DNA of 64,000 nucleotides from Bacteroidetes bacterium HGW-Bacteroidetes-1 (GCA_002842755.1 PHDU01000009.1:1-64000), one strand, 5' to 3'. Counted from the first letter of the stretch, positions 35,083-44,505 are shown. A program made the numbers and translations. Notes: generated from the letters alone by a model not told the origin.

Positions 35083-35961
35083 ATGGATACCATTAGAAAT
35101 ATCAATTTAATTGGCAGGATTCACAACGAAACCAAGACCCTCTTAGAACAGATTGTGCGAGCTGAAAACACTGGTTGTAAGGTTTATGCACTGGATGTAG
35201 AAGTTATGCTTGCTAAAACACGACGTGTTTATGAAAGCCTTTTGCTACTTGAAACAGAAAAGCAGGAAACGGAAATAGCTCTTCCGCAGCCTATTTTCGA
35301 AGTTAATGAACCATCACAACATGAAGTATTTTCTCCGATGACGGAAGAAAAGTTGCAGGATCATGAAGAGGATACAGCGCATGAACCTCCGCTGATTGAG
35401 CAGACTTTTGAAATAGAGGAATCAACACCTCCAAAAACGGAAAGATTTGATTACGAACCTCCTACATTTAAGCCTAAAGAGGAAAAAGAACCTTTATATG
35501 TTCACAAAGTAGAAGAAGCATCTTATAAGCAAGATCAGACAAGCCAGGAAACAGAATTGGCTTCACATAAACACTCTTTCAAATCAGAAAAAACGCATGC
35601 CGGGCGAACAACCTTTGATTTGTTCGGTGAAACAGAAACAGGTACCATCGCCGATAAACTTACTGCTTTAGCCAATGGAGAGTCATCTGAAGATAATACT
35701 ATTGCTGCACGAATAGGAAAATCTAAAATAAATGATTTGAAGCAAGCCATTGGTATCAATGAAAAATTTCTGCTTATTAATGAGCTGTTTGAAGGAAATA
35801 TTTCGCTCTACAACAAAGCTATTGATGAGCTAAACGGTTTCCAAAGCCTTAATGGTGCTAAAACTTATCTTATTGAGTTGAGTGTACAATACCAATGGGC
35901 TCATGATGCTGTTGCAGTTGAAAAAATAACCTCCCTCATCGAACGGAAATTCGAAGCGTGA
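35083..35961 (+). CDS. Conserved hypothetical acidic protein
   Basis: A 292-residue soluble protein in three parts. Residues 1-60 form a helical segment. Residues ~65-190 are a long low-complexity stretch rich in Glu, Pro, Lys and Thr, probably disordered. Residues ~205-292 form a compact helical domain beginning KINDLKQAIGINEKFLLINELFEGN. The last domain looks conserved in Bacteroidota proteins of unknown function. No catalytic motif is seen. It overlaps the start region of the M28 peptidase gene, so both are probably on one transcript. Confidence 0.7.
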   Translation: MDTIRNINLIGRIHNETKTLLEQIVRAENTGCKVYALDVEVMLAKTRRVYESLLLLETEKQETEIALPQPIFEVNEPSQHEVFSPMTEEKLQDHEEDTAHEPPLIEQTFEIEESTPPKTERFDYEPPTFKPKEEKEPLYVHKVEEASYKQDQTSQETELASHKHSFKSEKTHAGRTTFDLFGETETGTIADKLTALANGESSEDNTIAARIGKSKINDLKQAIGINEKFLLINELFEGNISLYNKAIDELNGFQSLNGAKTYLIELSVQYQWAHDAVAVEKITSLIERKFEA

Positions 35962-35963
35962 TC

Positions 35964-37247
35964 ATGAAAAAACTCACTTATTTTATTCCTTTTTTGACTG
36001 CCTTACTATTTTATTGCACAGGTTTTGCTCAGGATCGTGCTTATGTCCATGAGGTGGTAAAACGTCTTTCTGCACATGAGATGCATGGAAGAGGCTACGT
36101 TAATAGTGGTGACCACAAAGCCGCTGATTATCTTGCCAAAGAAATGAAAAGGGCAGGGCTTAACCCTTACTTTGAAGCCTTTAAACAAAAGTACCACTTT
36201 ACTGTAAATTCATTTCCTTCACAGGTGATTGTTAGAACAGAAGAGCGAAAACTTAAAGCTGGTGAAGATTTCGTTGTAAATCCCGCAACTGCATCATTGA
36301 AAAAAACTTTTGATCTGATCTGGCTTCCTGATACCATAACCAGTAATGCTTCGGTATATCTTTTTGCCGACACTACTGCTTTGGAAGGTAAAATGTTGGT
36401 GGTTCCTGAAGATCTCAAAAACGCCTATCGCTTTGGGATACCGGGTGTGAAAGCCTTAGTTCAAACGGTAAGTGGTTCCATGTGGTGGCACGTGTCGCAA
36501 AAGCAAAACGAGCAGGGCCAGATAGCCCTTAAAATCATCAAGGAGAAGCTGTCAAAAGAAACAGAAACGATCCATGTTGACATTATAAGTAAACAGCTTA
36601 AAGATCGTCCTGCCTATAATCTCGCCGGGTTTGTGAGAGGGAATGTGCAACCCGATAGTTTTATGGTATTTGTTGCTCATTATGATCATCTGGGCCGTAT
36701 GGGACGCCAAACGTATTTTCCGGGAGCCAGCGACAATGCAAGTGGTACAGCAACCATACTCGATCTGGGCCGTTATTATGCATCTCATCCTGAAAAATCT
36801 TTTTATACAATGGTTTTTGTTCTTGTTTCCGGCGAAGAAGCAGGTCTTTTGGGATCTTCCTATTTTGCAGAGAACGCGCCTTTTTCGCTGGATAAAACCA
36901 AATTTGTTATCAATCTTGATATGGTTGGAACAGGAAGCGATGGCCTTTCTGTAGTGAATGCCAAGCAGTTTCCGGAAGCTTTTAATATTATTGACTCACT
37001 CAATAAAAAGCACAGTTTTTTCCCGGATATTCGTGCCGGTGGCGAATCATGTAATAGCGATCATTGTCCCTTTTACAAAAAGGGAGTTCCTGCTTTTTTC
37101 CTTTTCACAAGAGGGAATGAAAACCGAAATTACCACAATACGGCCGACACATATTATAAGCTACCTTTTACAGCTTACGAACAGCTCTTTGGCATTCTTA
37201 CAGGTTTTGCAGAGGAGTTGCAAACTGCACCTTCATTCAGAGAATAG
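35964..37247 (+). CDS. Exported M28-family zinc peptidase
   Basis: A 427-residue protein with a signal peptide (ends CTGFAQ) and an M28 aminopeptidase-type domain that binds two zincs. The ligands are visible: H and D in VAHYDHLG and GASDNASGTATI, the catalytic EE in SGEEAGLLGSSYF, D in INLDMVGTG, and H in CNSDHCPFYKKGVPAFF. The insert before the catalytic domain resembles a PA-like domain. I choose the ATG at 35964 over the GTG at 35958. It probably removes amino acids from peptides in the periplasm. Confidence 0.87.
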   Translation: MKKLTYFIPFLTALLFYCTGFAQDRAYVHEVVKRLSAHEMHGRGYVNSGDHKAADYLAKEMKRAGLNPYFEAFKQKYHFTVNSFPSQVIVRTEERKLKAGEDFVVNPATASLKKTFDLIWLPDTITSNASVYLFADTTALEGKMLVVPEDLKNAYRFGIPGVKALVQTVSGSMWWHVSQKQNEQGQIALKIIKEKLSKETETIHVDIISKQLKDRPAYNLAGFVRGNVQPDSFMVFVAHYDHLGRMGRQTYFPGASDNASGTATILDLGRYYASHPEKSFYTMVFVLVSGEEAGLLGSSYFAENAPFSLDKTKFVINLDMVGTGSDGLSVVNAKQFPEAFNIIDSLNKKHSFFPDIRAGGESCNSDHCPFYKKGVPAFFLFTRGNENRNYHNTADTYYKLPFTAYEQLFGILTGFAEELQTAPSFRE

Positions 37248-37248
37248 C

Positions 37249-37386
37249 ATGGAAATACTTTTGATAATTTTTACCGCCATCGTGGTCATCGTCTTTACGG
37301 TCATTTCTTTTTATACTTCTGTTAATAGCGGTGCCGGCCAATTTGAAGACTGGCTGCGACGATGGAATAAACCCAATAAAGATTAA
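37249..37386 (+). CDS. Small single-span membrane protein (45 aa)
   Basis: The frame opens with ATG right after the peptidase stop codon. It encodes a hydrophobic helix (residues 3-23, LLIIFTAIVVIVFTVISFYT) and a short polar tail ending DWLRRWNKPNKD. It sits between the peptidase and rsmI with gaps of one and five bases. This tight spacing and the clean membrane-anchor layout support a real gene. Function unknown. Confidence 0.6.
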   Translation: MEILLIIFTAIVVIVFTVISFYTSVNSGAGQFEDWLRRWNKPNKD

Positions 37387-37391
37387 CCAGT

Positions 37392-38096
37392 ATGTCAAAG
37401 TTATTTCTTGTTCCTACGCCCATCGGTAATCTGGAGGATATCACCTTACGGGCTTTACGGATTTTAAAAGAGGAGGCTGATTTGGTGGTGGCTGAGGATA
37501 CACGTAAAACAGGACAGCTTTTAAAGCATTATGGGATAAATAAGCCAATGGCTGCCTTTCACCAGCATAACGAACATCGCATGCTTCAACAATTGGTTGG
37601 GCGTATTGCAGCCGGAGAATGTATGGCTCTCGTAACTGATGCTGGCACTCCAGCCATTTCTGATCCTGGCTTCCTGCTTGTACGCGCCTGCATCACTGCT
37701 AATATTGAGGTAGAATGTTTGCCCGGACCGACAGCGTTTGTGCCGGCATTGGTCAATTCAGGGTTGCCAGCCGACAGATTTGTTTTTGAGGGATTCCTGC
37801 CCCATAAAAAAGGAAGACAAAAAAGAATCACGGCCATTGCCCAACAGCCCTATACCATCATTCTTTATGAGTCGCCACATCGTTTGATAAAAACACTTGT
37901 TCAACTGTCAGAAGTGTTGGGAAGCAGTCGAAAAGTGAGCGTTGCCCGTGAATTAACGAAAATCTATGAAGAAAATATTCGTGGTACTTTGGAAGAGGTG
38001 ATCACGTTTTATAAAAATAAAGAGATCAAGGGAGAGATCGTCATTGTTGTTGAAGGAAAAAATATTCAAAAAGATGATGAACAACTGGAAGATTAA
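37392..38096 (+). CDS. rsmI: 16S rRNA (cytidine1402-2'-O)-methyltransferase
   Basis: A 234-residue SAM-dependent methylase of the tetrapyrrole-methylase superfamily that modifies C1402 in the ribosomal decoding centre. The signatures are LFLVPTPIGNLEDITLRALRIL at the N-terminus, VVAEDTRKTGQLLKHYGI, LVTDAGTPAISDPGF and the LPGPTAFVPALVNSGLP loop. Length and motif order match the family. It is the last gene of the run that begins at 35083. Confidence 0.94.
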   Translation: MSKLFLVPTPIGNLEDITLRALRILKEEADLVVAEDTRKTGQLLKHYGINKPMAAFHQHNEHRMLQQLVGRIAAGECMALVTDAGTPAISDPGFLLVRACITANIEVECLPGPTAFVPALVNSGLPADRFVFEGFLPHKKGRQKRITAIAQQPYTIILYESPHRLIKTLVQLSEVLGSSRKVSVARELTKIYEENIRGTLEEVITFYKNKEIKGEIVIVVEGKNIQKDDEQLED

Positions 38097-38181
38097 GGGG
38101 TTATAAAAAGTTGTATAATGAATTAATTCTACCATGAATGGATTTCAAAATTGCTCTAAATCAATTTTAAATAAAATATAG

Positions 38182-38212
38182 TTGTTTTTTTTTGCTTAAT
38201 TACCTTACTTTG
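38182..38212 (+). promoter_or_regulatory. Promoter of acpP-fabF
   Basis: A TTG (38182-38184) is followed 20 bases later by TTACTTTG (38205-38212), one base off TAnnTTTG. It lies 31 bases upstream of the acpP ATG, in front of a long T-rich tract. Confidence 0.4.
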
Positions 38213-38243
38213 CACCCGTGTTTAACTAAAAACATTTAAAGTT

Positions 38244-38480
38244 ATGTCAGAAATAAAAGACAAAATCGTATCAATTATCGTGGATAAGCTAGGCGTAGAA
38301 GCGTCTGAAGTTACCATTGAAGCAAGCTTTACCAATGATTTGGGAGCCGACTCGCTTGACACCGTTGAATTGATTATGGAATTCGAAAAAGAATTCAACA
38401 TTGCTATTCCCGACGATCAGGCCGAAAAAATTGCCACAGTAGGTGATGCTATACGGTACATTGAAGAGAAAAAAGGCTAA
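38244..38480 (+). CDS. acpP: Acyl carrier protein
   Basis: A 78-residue acidic carrier of growing fatty acids. The 4'-phosphopantetheine attachment serine is in the [15 protein letters not shown] motif at the start of helix II. The sequence has the usual four-helix pattern and length. It lies 11 bases before fabF in the classic acpP-fabF-rnc arrangement. Confidence 0.96.
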   Translation: MSEIKDKIVSIIVDKLGVEASEVTIEASFTNDLGADSLDTVELIMEFEKEFNIAIPDDQAEKIATVGDAIRYIEEKKG

Positions 38481-38491
38481 AAAACTTTTTT

Positions 38492-39745
38492 ATGGAGCTA
38501 AAACGAGTAGTAGTAACAGGTTTAGGTGCGATAACACCTATTGGTAATAATGTTTCTTCCTATTGGGAGGGTCTTCTCAATGGTGTAAATGGCGCTGCTG
38601 ATATTACCCGCTTTGATGCCTCCAAATTTAAGACCCGCTTTGCTTGTGAAGTAAAAAATTACGATTACAAAGATTATTTTGATCGCAAAGATGTGAGAAA
38701 GTATGACCTCTTCGCTCAGTTCGGACTCATTGCGGCTGATGAAGCCATCGCTGATTCCGGACTGATCGATGGGAATACTGACCTTGATGAGGTTGGAGTA
38801 ATCTGGTCTTCAGGTATTGGTGGGCTCATTACATTTTTTGATGAAGTTTCAGAATTTGCAAAAGGAGATGGCACTCCTCGTTTCAATCCGTTTTTTATCC
38901 CAAAGATGATTGCGGATATCACTGCAGGCCACATCTCTATAAAATACGGATTAAGAGGTCCTAATTTTGCTACAGTATCTGCTTGTGCATCTTCGGCTAA
39001 CAGCCTTGTTGATGCTTACAATTATATACGTCTTGGCAAAGCTGTTGCATTTGTTTCAGGAGGTTCTGAAGCTGCTGTAACTCAGGCGGGTGTTGGCGGA
39101 TTTAATGCAATGCATGCAATATCAACCAGGAATGATGATCCAGCTACCGGCTCCCGTCCATTTGACAAAGATCGTGATGGTTTTGTACTCGGCGAAGGAG
39201 GTGGAGGAATCGTCCTTGAAGAATTAGAGCACGCGTTAAGACGTGGAGCAAAAATATATGGTGAAATTGCTGGCTGCGGTCTTTCGGCTGATGCCAACCA
39301 CATGACATCGCCTCATCCTGAAGGCTTAGGCGCAAAATTGAGTATGAAACGAGCTATAGAAGATGCGGGCCTTAAATTGGAAGATATTGATCATATAAAT
39401 ACCCATGGCACTTCAACACCACAGGGTGATATTGCTGAACCTAAAGCAATTATAAGCCTCTTTGGTGAACATGCTTATAATATAAGCATCAATTCAACCA
39501 AATCCATGACAGGCCATTTGTTGGGTGGAGCAGGTGTGGTTGAAGCTGTTGCTACAGCACTCGCAGTTCAAAATGATATTATTCCACCAACAATCAATCA
39601 TTTTACCGATGATCCTGAAATCGATAATCGCCTCGACTTCACTTTTCATAAACCACGCAGGCGAGTGGTGAATGTAGCGCTTACCAACACCTTTGGTTTT
39701 GGAGGTCACAATGCCTCTATTATTATCAAGAAATTTGTCCGCTGA
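38492..39745 (+). CDS. fabF: 3-oxoacyl-[acyl-carrier-protein] synthase II
   Basis: A 417-residue condensing enzyme of fatty-acid elongation. The active-site cysteine is in TVSACASSANSLVDAYNYI, the two catalytic histidines are in NTHGTSTPQGD and KSMTGHLLGGAGVVE, and the C-terminal NTFGFGGHNAS is diagnostic. It is cotranscribed with acpP. Rnc lies 110 bases downstream. Confidence 0.96.
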   Translation: MELKRVVVTGLGAITPIGNNVSSYWEGLLNGVNGAADITRFDASKFKTRFACEVKNYDYKDYFDRKDVRKYDLFAQFGLIAADEAIADSGLIDGNTDLDEVGVIWSSGIGGLITFFDEVSEFAKGDGTPRFNPFFIPKMIADITAGHISIKYGLRGPNFATVSACASSANSLVDAYNYIRLGKAVAFVSGGSEAAVTQAGVGGFNAMHAISTRNDDPATGSRPFDKDRDGFVLGEGGGGIVLEELEHALRRGAKIYGEIAGCGLSADANHMTSPHPEGLGAKLSMKRAIEDAGLKLEDIDHINTHGTSTPQGDIAEPKAIISLFGEHAYNISINSTKSMTGHLLGGAGVVEAVATALAVQNDIIPPTINHFTDDPEIDNRLDFTFHKPRRRVVNVALTNTFGFGGHNASIIIKKFVR

Positions 39746-39773
39746 CATTCCCTTGATAGTGGTACTTAAACAA

Positions 39774-39794
39774 GTCTTCTTTTCAAATGAAGAC
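39774..39794 (+). promoter_or_regulatory. Hairpin between fabF and rnc
   Basis: GTCTTC and GAAGAC form a perfect six-base stem around a nine-base loop, 28 bases after the fabF stop and 62 bases before rnc. There is no T-run, so it is not a standard terminator. RNA processing is possible. Confidence 0.3.
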
Positions 39795-39855
39795 AGATAA
39801 CTGAAAAAACAACATTGTATTTGTAAAACGTGTTTAATCATTAAAACGAAGTAAT

Positions 39856-40578
39856 TTGTTTTTAAAAGATTTTATTCATTCGGTTTTTTCAGCTGATAAG
39901 AAACTTGCAAATTCAATCAACAATATTCTTGGATTCTATCCGGGTAATGTTTTTTTGTATCAGTTGGCGTTTAAACATAAATCAGCCTCAAGCGAAACCA
40001 TCAATGGATATAAGCTTAGTAATGAACGCCTCGAATATCTTGGCGATGCTGTTTTAAGTGCGGTTGTTGCCGATTTTCTTTTCAAAAGATTTCCTTATAA
40101 AAACGAAGGCTTCCTTACAGAAATGCGCTCCCGAATTGTAAGTCGTGCATCGCTCAATAAACTGTCGCAAAAATTAGGACTCGATAAACTTGTAAATCTT
40201 GTTGGAGACAATAGATCAGTTTTCCGTTCAGTAAATGGGGATGCTTTTGAAGCTTTGATCGGTGCAATATATCTTGACAAAGGTTTTAATTTTACTAAGA
40301 AAATAATCATCAAACGAATCATTCAGATACATGTTGATATAGATGCGCTTCAAAAGAATGATTTTAACTATAAAAGTAAACTTCTCGAATGGGGTCAAAA
40401 AGAAAAACGAGCGGTTGAATTTGTGGTTTCAGGTGAATCTGGTGATGGATTTAAAAAACAATACCATATTGAAGCACGTCTCGATGGCGGTATGGTTGCC
40501 AAAGCCAATGATTTTTCTATAAAAGGTGCTGAGCAATTGGCTGCAGAAAAAGCATGGCTGTCGTTGAATATTGATTAG
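39856..40578 (+). CDS. rnc: Ribonuclease III
   Basis: A double-strand-specific RNase of 240 residues that matures rRNA and mRNA. The RNase III signature NERLEYLGDAVLSAVVADFLF and the second acidic patch GDAFEALIGAIYLDKGF are present. A C-terminal dsRNA-binding domain starts near KSKLLEWGQKEKR and ends in GAEQLAAEKAWLSL. The start is a TTG; the next ATG would remove part of the conserved N-terminus (ILGFYPGNVFLYQLAFKHKS is already inside), so TTG is the best choice. Confidence 0.92.
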   Translation: MFLKDFIHSVFSADKKLANSINNILGFYPGNVFLYQLAFKHKSASSETINGYKLSNERLEYLGDAVLSAVVADFLFKRFPYKNEGFLTEMRSRIVSRASLNKLSQKLGLDKLVNLVGDNRSVFRSVNGDAFEALIGAIYLDKGFNFTKKIIIKRIIQIHVDIDALQKNDFNYKSKLLEWGQKEKRAVEFVVSGESGDGFKKQYHIEARLDGGMVAKANDFSIKGAEQLAAEKAWLSLNID

Positions 40579-40605
40579 GAAAATTTATTTCACCAGTTTT
40601 TAAGT

Positions 40606-42090
40606 TTATTTCAATTGCCAGTTAGTGCCTTCTTTTCCATCTTTTATTTCAATGTGGAGCGATTGTAAACGATCCCGAATTTTGTCGCTTGTTGCATAAT
40701 CTTTTCTGGAGCGGGCGTCCTGTCTTAAGTCGATAATGGTTTGCATTAGTCCATCAACAACCTCATGTTCTCTGCCTGTATCTTCAGGCAATAGTCCCAT
40801 TATACCGAAAACAAAGTCATCGAACAAAGTAAGAAGGACTTCATGCTCCTCAATGTTGATCTGGCTGAGTCCATCCTTCACAGCATTAATAATCCTAACA
40901 GCATCAAAAAGAGCTGCAAGAGCAACAGGACTGTTGAAATCGTCGTTCATAGCTGTGTAACAGCTTTGAACGATGGATGACACTCCGTGAGATGGAGCTG
41001 ATGAATCCGGTGTAAGATGTTTTAATGCTGCAGCTGCCACTAATAATTTTTTCATACCTTTTTCTGCCGCCTGAAGAGCCTCATTTGAGAAGTCAAGAGT
41101 GCTGCGGTATTGTGCCTGTAATATAAAAAAGCGAATCGTCATTGGACTGTAAGCCTTTTCGAGAAGTGGGTGATTCCCGGTGAAAAGATCATCCAATGAC
41201 ATTGCATTACCCAATGATTTACCCATCTTTTGCCCATTGATGGTTATCATGTTGTTGTGCATCCAATAGTGTGCAGGAGGTTTACCATTTGCAATGGTTG
41301 ACTGGGCAATTTCTGATTCGTGATGAGGGAAAAGAAGATCCATTCCACCTCCGTGAATATCAAACTGGGTGCCCAGATATTTGCAGCCCATGGCCGAGCA
41401 TTCCATATGCCAGCCGGGAAATCCGTCACCCCAAGGTGAGGGCCAGCGCATGATGTGAGTTACTTCAGCTTTTTTCCAAAGCGCAAAATCAAAGTTGTTG
41501 CGCTTTTCTGACTGACCGGATAAAGTGCGGGTATTACTGATGAGATCTTCAATCTTTCTCCCGGAAAGAACACCATAATGATGGTTTCGGTTATATTTCT
41601 CAACATCAAAATAAACAGATCCATTCACTTCATAGGCGTATCCCTTTTCCAGAATTTTCTGTACCATTGTAATCTGTTCAATAACATGTCCCGAGGCATG
41701 GGGTTCAATGGAGGGTCTCAATACATTGAGCTGGTCCATGTTTTTATGGTACAGAACAGTGAAGTGCTGCACCACTTCCATTGGTTCAATCTGCTCAAGA
41801 CGAGCTTTTTGTGCAATTTTATCCTCTCCTTCATCAGCATCATTTTCAAGATGTCCGACATCAGTGATGTTGCGAACATAACGCACTTTATAACCCAGAT
41901 GGGTAAGATAACGATATACCAGATCGAAGGTGATAGCTGGCCTGGCGTGACCTAAATGTGCATCGCCATATACCGTTGGACCGCATACATACATTCCAAC
42001 ATGAGGAGGTTGTAAAGGTTCAAATGTTCCCTTTTTTCGACTCAGACTGTTAAATAAATAAACAACAGGTTTTATGTTGTGCTCTTTCAT
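40606..42090 (-). CDS. cysS: Cysteinyl-tRNA synthetase
   Basis: A class I synthetase of 494 residues. The zinc-binding [18 protein letters not shown] contains the HIGH-equivalent HLGH. A second zinc-ligand region is [13 protein letters not shown], and [13 protein letters not shown] precedes the KMSKS equivalent KMGKSLGN. The C-terminal DALR-type helical domain and the short end [15 protein letters not shown] are normal. I start at the ATG at 42090 (MKEHNIKPV), since the seven residues before it are unlike the family. Confidence 0.94.
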   Translation of the reverse strand: MKEHNIKPVVYLFNSLSRKKGTFEPLQPPHVGMYVCGPTVYGDAHLGHARPAITFDLVYRYLTHLGYKVRYVRNITDVGHLENDADEGEDKIAQKARLEQIEPMEVVQHFTVLYHKNMDQLNVLRPSIEPHASGHVIEQITMVQKILEKGYAYEVNGSVYFDVEKYNRNHHYGVLSGRKIEDLISNTRTLSGQSEKRNNFDFALWKKAEVTHIMRWPSPWGDGFPGWHMECSAMGCKYLGTQFDIHGGGMDLLFPHHESEIAQSTIANGKPPAHYWMHNNMITINGQKMGKSLGNAMSLDDLFTGNHPLLEKAYSPMTIRFFILQAQYRSTLDFSNEALQAAEKGMKKLLVAAAALKHLTPDSSAPSHGVSSIVQSCYTAMNDDFNSPVALAALFDAVRIINAVKDGLSQINIEEHEVLLTLFDDFVFGIMGLLPEDTGREHEVVDGLMQTIIDLRQDARSRKDYATSDKIRDRLQSLHIEIKDGKEGTNWQLK

Positions 42091-42216
42091 GATAAATAGG
42101 CTGAAAAACACTGCAAAGAAACAAAATTTTAAGTGAAGCGAGTCCTATTCGGGTCGCAATTAAGGAAAACTTGTACATTTGTACTTTAATTGTTAAATAA
42201 ATAACAGACAGATTTT

Positions 42217-43164
42217 ATGGAGCGTATTCTTGTCATTGGTTGTTCTGGTCAGATTGGGTCGGAGCTGACTCTCGCCTTGCGAAAAATTTATGGGAACGAA
42301 AATGTTTTTGCCACCGATATCAAACAACCACCAAAGGATATTTTGGAAAGTGGCCCTTTCAATACCCTGGATGTGCTTGATTATAATAATCTGCTGCATT
42401 TTGCGGTTCGGTTCAAAATCACACAGGTATATAATCTTGCTGCAGTATTATCAGGGAATGCCGAAAAAATTCCACAACAGGCATGGGAAATAAACATGCG
42501 CGCTTTGATGAATACCCTTGAACTATCTCGTGATTCAGATGCAAACAAGCTCTTCTGGCCTAGTTCAATTGCGGTTTTTGGACCAACCACACCCCGACAC
42601 AACACCCAACAGCTTACTGTAATGGAGCCAAATACTGTTTATGGTATAAGTAAGCTTGCCGGAGAACGATGGGGTGAATACTATCAAAAGCGCTATGGGG
42701 TTGATTTTCGTAGTCTTCGTTATCCGGGATTAATCAGCTACAAAACTGAAGCTGGTGGCGGAACTACAGACTATGCCGTTGAAATATACTACGAAGCAAT
42801 AAGAAATAACAGTTATAATTGTTTCCTGCGAGAGGATACCGCTTTACCAATGATGTTTATGGATGATGCTATTCAAGCTACCATCCAATTGATGGAAGCT
42901 GACCCCGAAAAACTTTCTCTACGGTCAAGTTATAATGTTGGTGGAATGAGCTTTACGCCAAAAATACTTGCTGAAGCTATCCGTAAATACCAGCCAGATT
43001 TTAAAATTTCTTATGAACCGGACTTTCGTCAGTCTATTGCAGATTCATGGCCAGCCAGTATTGACGATAGCGTTGCCCGAAAGGATTGGGGATTGAACGA
43101 TCAGTTCAATATTGATAGCATGACTGAGTTGATGCTAAGAGAGATTAAGAAAAAATTGCAATGA
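42217..43164 (+). CDS. NAD-dependent epimerase/dehydratase, L-threonine 3-dehydrogenase type
   Basis: An extended short-chain dehydrogenase of 315 residues. It has the NAD-binding GCSGQIGSEL at the N-terminus, NLAAVLSG, the catalytic YGISKLAGE (YxxxK) and a substrate-loop segment RYPGLISYKTEAGGGTTDYAVEI. That segment is characteristic of the SDR-type threonine dehydrogenases, which oxidise threonine to 2-amino-3-ketobutyrate. A strong terminator follows. An epimerase activity is not excluded. Confidence 0.82.
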   Translation: MERILVIGCSGQIGSELTLALRKIYGNENVFATDIKQPPKDILESGPFNTLDVLDYNNLLHFAVRFKITQVYNLAAVLSGNAEKIPQQAWEINMRALMNTLELSRDSDANKLFWPSSIAVFGPTTPRHNTQQLTVMEPNTVYGISKLAGERWGEYYQKRYGVDFRSLRYPGLISYKTEAGGGTTDYAVEIYYEAIRNNSYNCFLREDTALPMMFMDDAIQATIQLMEADPEKLSLRSSYNVGGMSFTPKILAEAIRKYQPDFKISYEPDFRQSIADSWPASIDDSVARKDWGLNDQFNIDSMTELMLREIKKKLQ

Positions 43165-43187
43165 ATAAAACTACTTTTAATAGTAAG

Positions 43188-43214
43188 AGAACCTTTTCAA
43201 AGGTTCTTTTTTTT
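43188..43214 (+). terminator. Rho-independent terminator
   Basis: AGAACCTT and AAGGTTCT form a perfect stem around a four-base loop, followed by eight T residues, 24 bases after the threonine-dehydrogenase-like gene. Confidence 0.9.
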
Positions 43215-43239
43215 ATTCATTTCATTATTAAAATAAAAA

Positions 43240-43280
43240 AAGACAATAATATCTTTATATATTTATTTTGTTTATTTTTG
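43240..43280 (+). promoter_or_regulatory. ric promoter with candidate Rrf2 box
   Basis: TATTTTTG (43273-43280) is a -7 box 23 bases before the ric ATG. AAGAC-N6-ATCTT (43240-43255) covers the -33 region. Its centre is 25.5 bases from the -7 box, nearly the same as the palindrome at the norC promoter (24.5 bases). The half-site pattern [AG]GA[CT]-N6-[AG]TC[CT] is shared. Confidence 0.5.
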
Positions 43281-43303
43281 TTCAATAATTAAACACAAAG
43301 AAA

Positions 43304-44035
43304 ATGAGAAACTATAATAATATGACAGTTGCAGAAATTGTAACCCGTGATTACAGAACTGCAGAAATTTTCCGAACTTATGATATTGATTTCTGCTGCA
43401 GAGGAAAAATCAGTCTTGCTGAGGCTTGTATTCCGCTAAAAATCAGCAGTAAGAAGGTGATTGAAAAAATTGAACAACTGGATAAAGATGCTAATGACAA
43501 AGGTGCCGGAATTCAATACAATGAGTGGTCACCATCATTTCTTGCCGATTATATTCAGAATACGCATCATACATTTGTAAAAAACTCTATTCCGGTTATT
43601 GCTGCATATCTTGATAAAATTGTATCAGTTCACGGAGAAAATCATCCGGAACTCCATAAAGTACAAGCGTTATTTCTTGCTTCTGCAAACGAGCTTAGTG
43701 AACACATGAAAAGGGAAGAACTGGTTTTGTTTCCATACATCAAGCAAATGATTGAAGTAAAGAAGGACAAAAGAAAATATGAGAAGCCGGGTTTTGGTTC
43801 CGTATTGAATCCTATTAGCCAGTTAATTTCGGAGCATACCAATGAAGGCAGTCGTTTTTGGGAAATTGCTGCTTTGACGAATAACTACACAATTCCAAAG
43901 GATGCCTGTAATACTTATATGGTTACAATTTCTAAATTAAATGAATTTGAAAGAGATTTGCATTTGCATATTCATCTCGAAAACAACATTCTTTTCCCGA
44001 AAATTATTGAACTGGAAAACTTACTTTTGTCCTGA
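43304..44035 (+). CDS. ric: Iron-sulfur cluster repair di-iron protein
   Basis: A 243-residue protein of the RIC/ScdA/YtfE family, which repairs iron-sulfur clusters damaged by nitric oxide or oxidants. The N-terminal ScdA_N domain contains DFCCRG. A hemerythrin-like four-helix domain follows with di-iron ligands in TPH/HH-type positions (NTHHTFV, HPELH, LSEHMKREE, LISEHTNEG, HIHLENNILFPKI). It starts a run with the Rrf2 regulator (13-base gap) and nirK, which fits a nitrosative-stress role. Confidence 0.9.
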   Translation: MRNYNNMTVAEIVTRDYRTAEIFRTYDIDFCCRGKISLAEACIPLKISSKKVIEKIEQLDKDANDKGAGIQYNEWSPSFLADYIQNTHHTFVKNSIPVIAAYLDKIVSVHGENHPELHKVQALFLASANELSEHMKREELVLFPYIKQMIEVKKDKRKYEKPGFGSVLNPISQLISEHTNEGSRFWEIAALTNNYTIPKDACNTYMVTISKLNEFERDLHLHIHLENNILFPKIIELENLLLS

Positions 44036-44048
44036 AAAAATTATATAT

Positions 44049-44489
44049 ATGTTTTCTAAAGCTTGCAAGTACGCCATTAGAGCACTCATTTATATTGCAT
44101 CCAAAGAGGGTGAAGGAAATCGTATAGGTCTGAGTGAAATAGCTGCAGCGATTGATTCTCCTGTACATTTTACCGCCAAAATAATGCAGATTTTAAGTAA
44201 ACAAGGTATTGTCTCATCGGTGAAAGGACCAAATGGAGGGTTTTATTTGGAAGCAGAATCCTTACCAGTAACTTTACTTGAAGTTGTGAGAGCCATTGAT
44301 GGGGTTCATCATCTGAGCGGATGCGGCCTAGGCCTGAAGAAATGCTCCGATAGCTTTCCTTGTCCTGTTCATCATGAATTCAGTGAAGTAAGGGACGATC
44401 TATTAAGAATGTTAAATGAGAATACAATTCAGTATCTTGCGCATGAGCTGAGTTTAGGAAATTCAACATTAAAAAATTCTTTAACATAG
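44049..44489 (+). CDS. Rrf2-family regulator (NsrR/IscR-like)
   Basis: A 146-residue regulator with an N-terminal winged helix (MFSKACKYAIRALIYIAS, then the recognition-region HFTAKIMQILSKQGIVSSVKGPNGGF). Three cysteines C92-x6-C99-x5-C105 match the cluster-binding spacing of NsrR/IscR. The start is the ATG at 44049, which begins at the typical MFSKACKYA. Placed between ric and nirK, it is probably an NO-sensitive repressor of this module. This is inferred from context and from the shared boxes upstream of ric and norC. Confidence 0.85.
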   Translation: MFSKACKYAIRALIYIASKEGEGNRIGLSEIAAAIDSPVHFTAKIMQILSKQGIVSSVKGPNGGFYLEAESLPVTLLEVVRAIDGVHHLSGCGLGLKKCSDSFPCPVHHEFSEVRDDLLRMLNENTIQYLAHELSLGNSTLKNSLT

Positions 44490-44505
44490 TTTTTTAAAAT
44501 AATAA

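Noticed and set aside
36958-37248. Extended reading of the 45-residue membrane protein into the peptidase gene
   Set aside because: It overlaps the conserved C-terminal zinc ligands of the M28 peptidase in another frame; only the ATG at 37249 is sensible.
43941-44048. N-terminal extension of the Rrf2 regulator
   Set aside because: It is the shifted reading of the ric C-terminus; the typical Rrf2 start MFSKACKYA begins at 44049.
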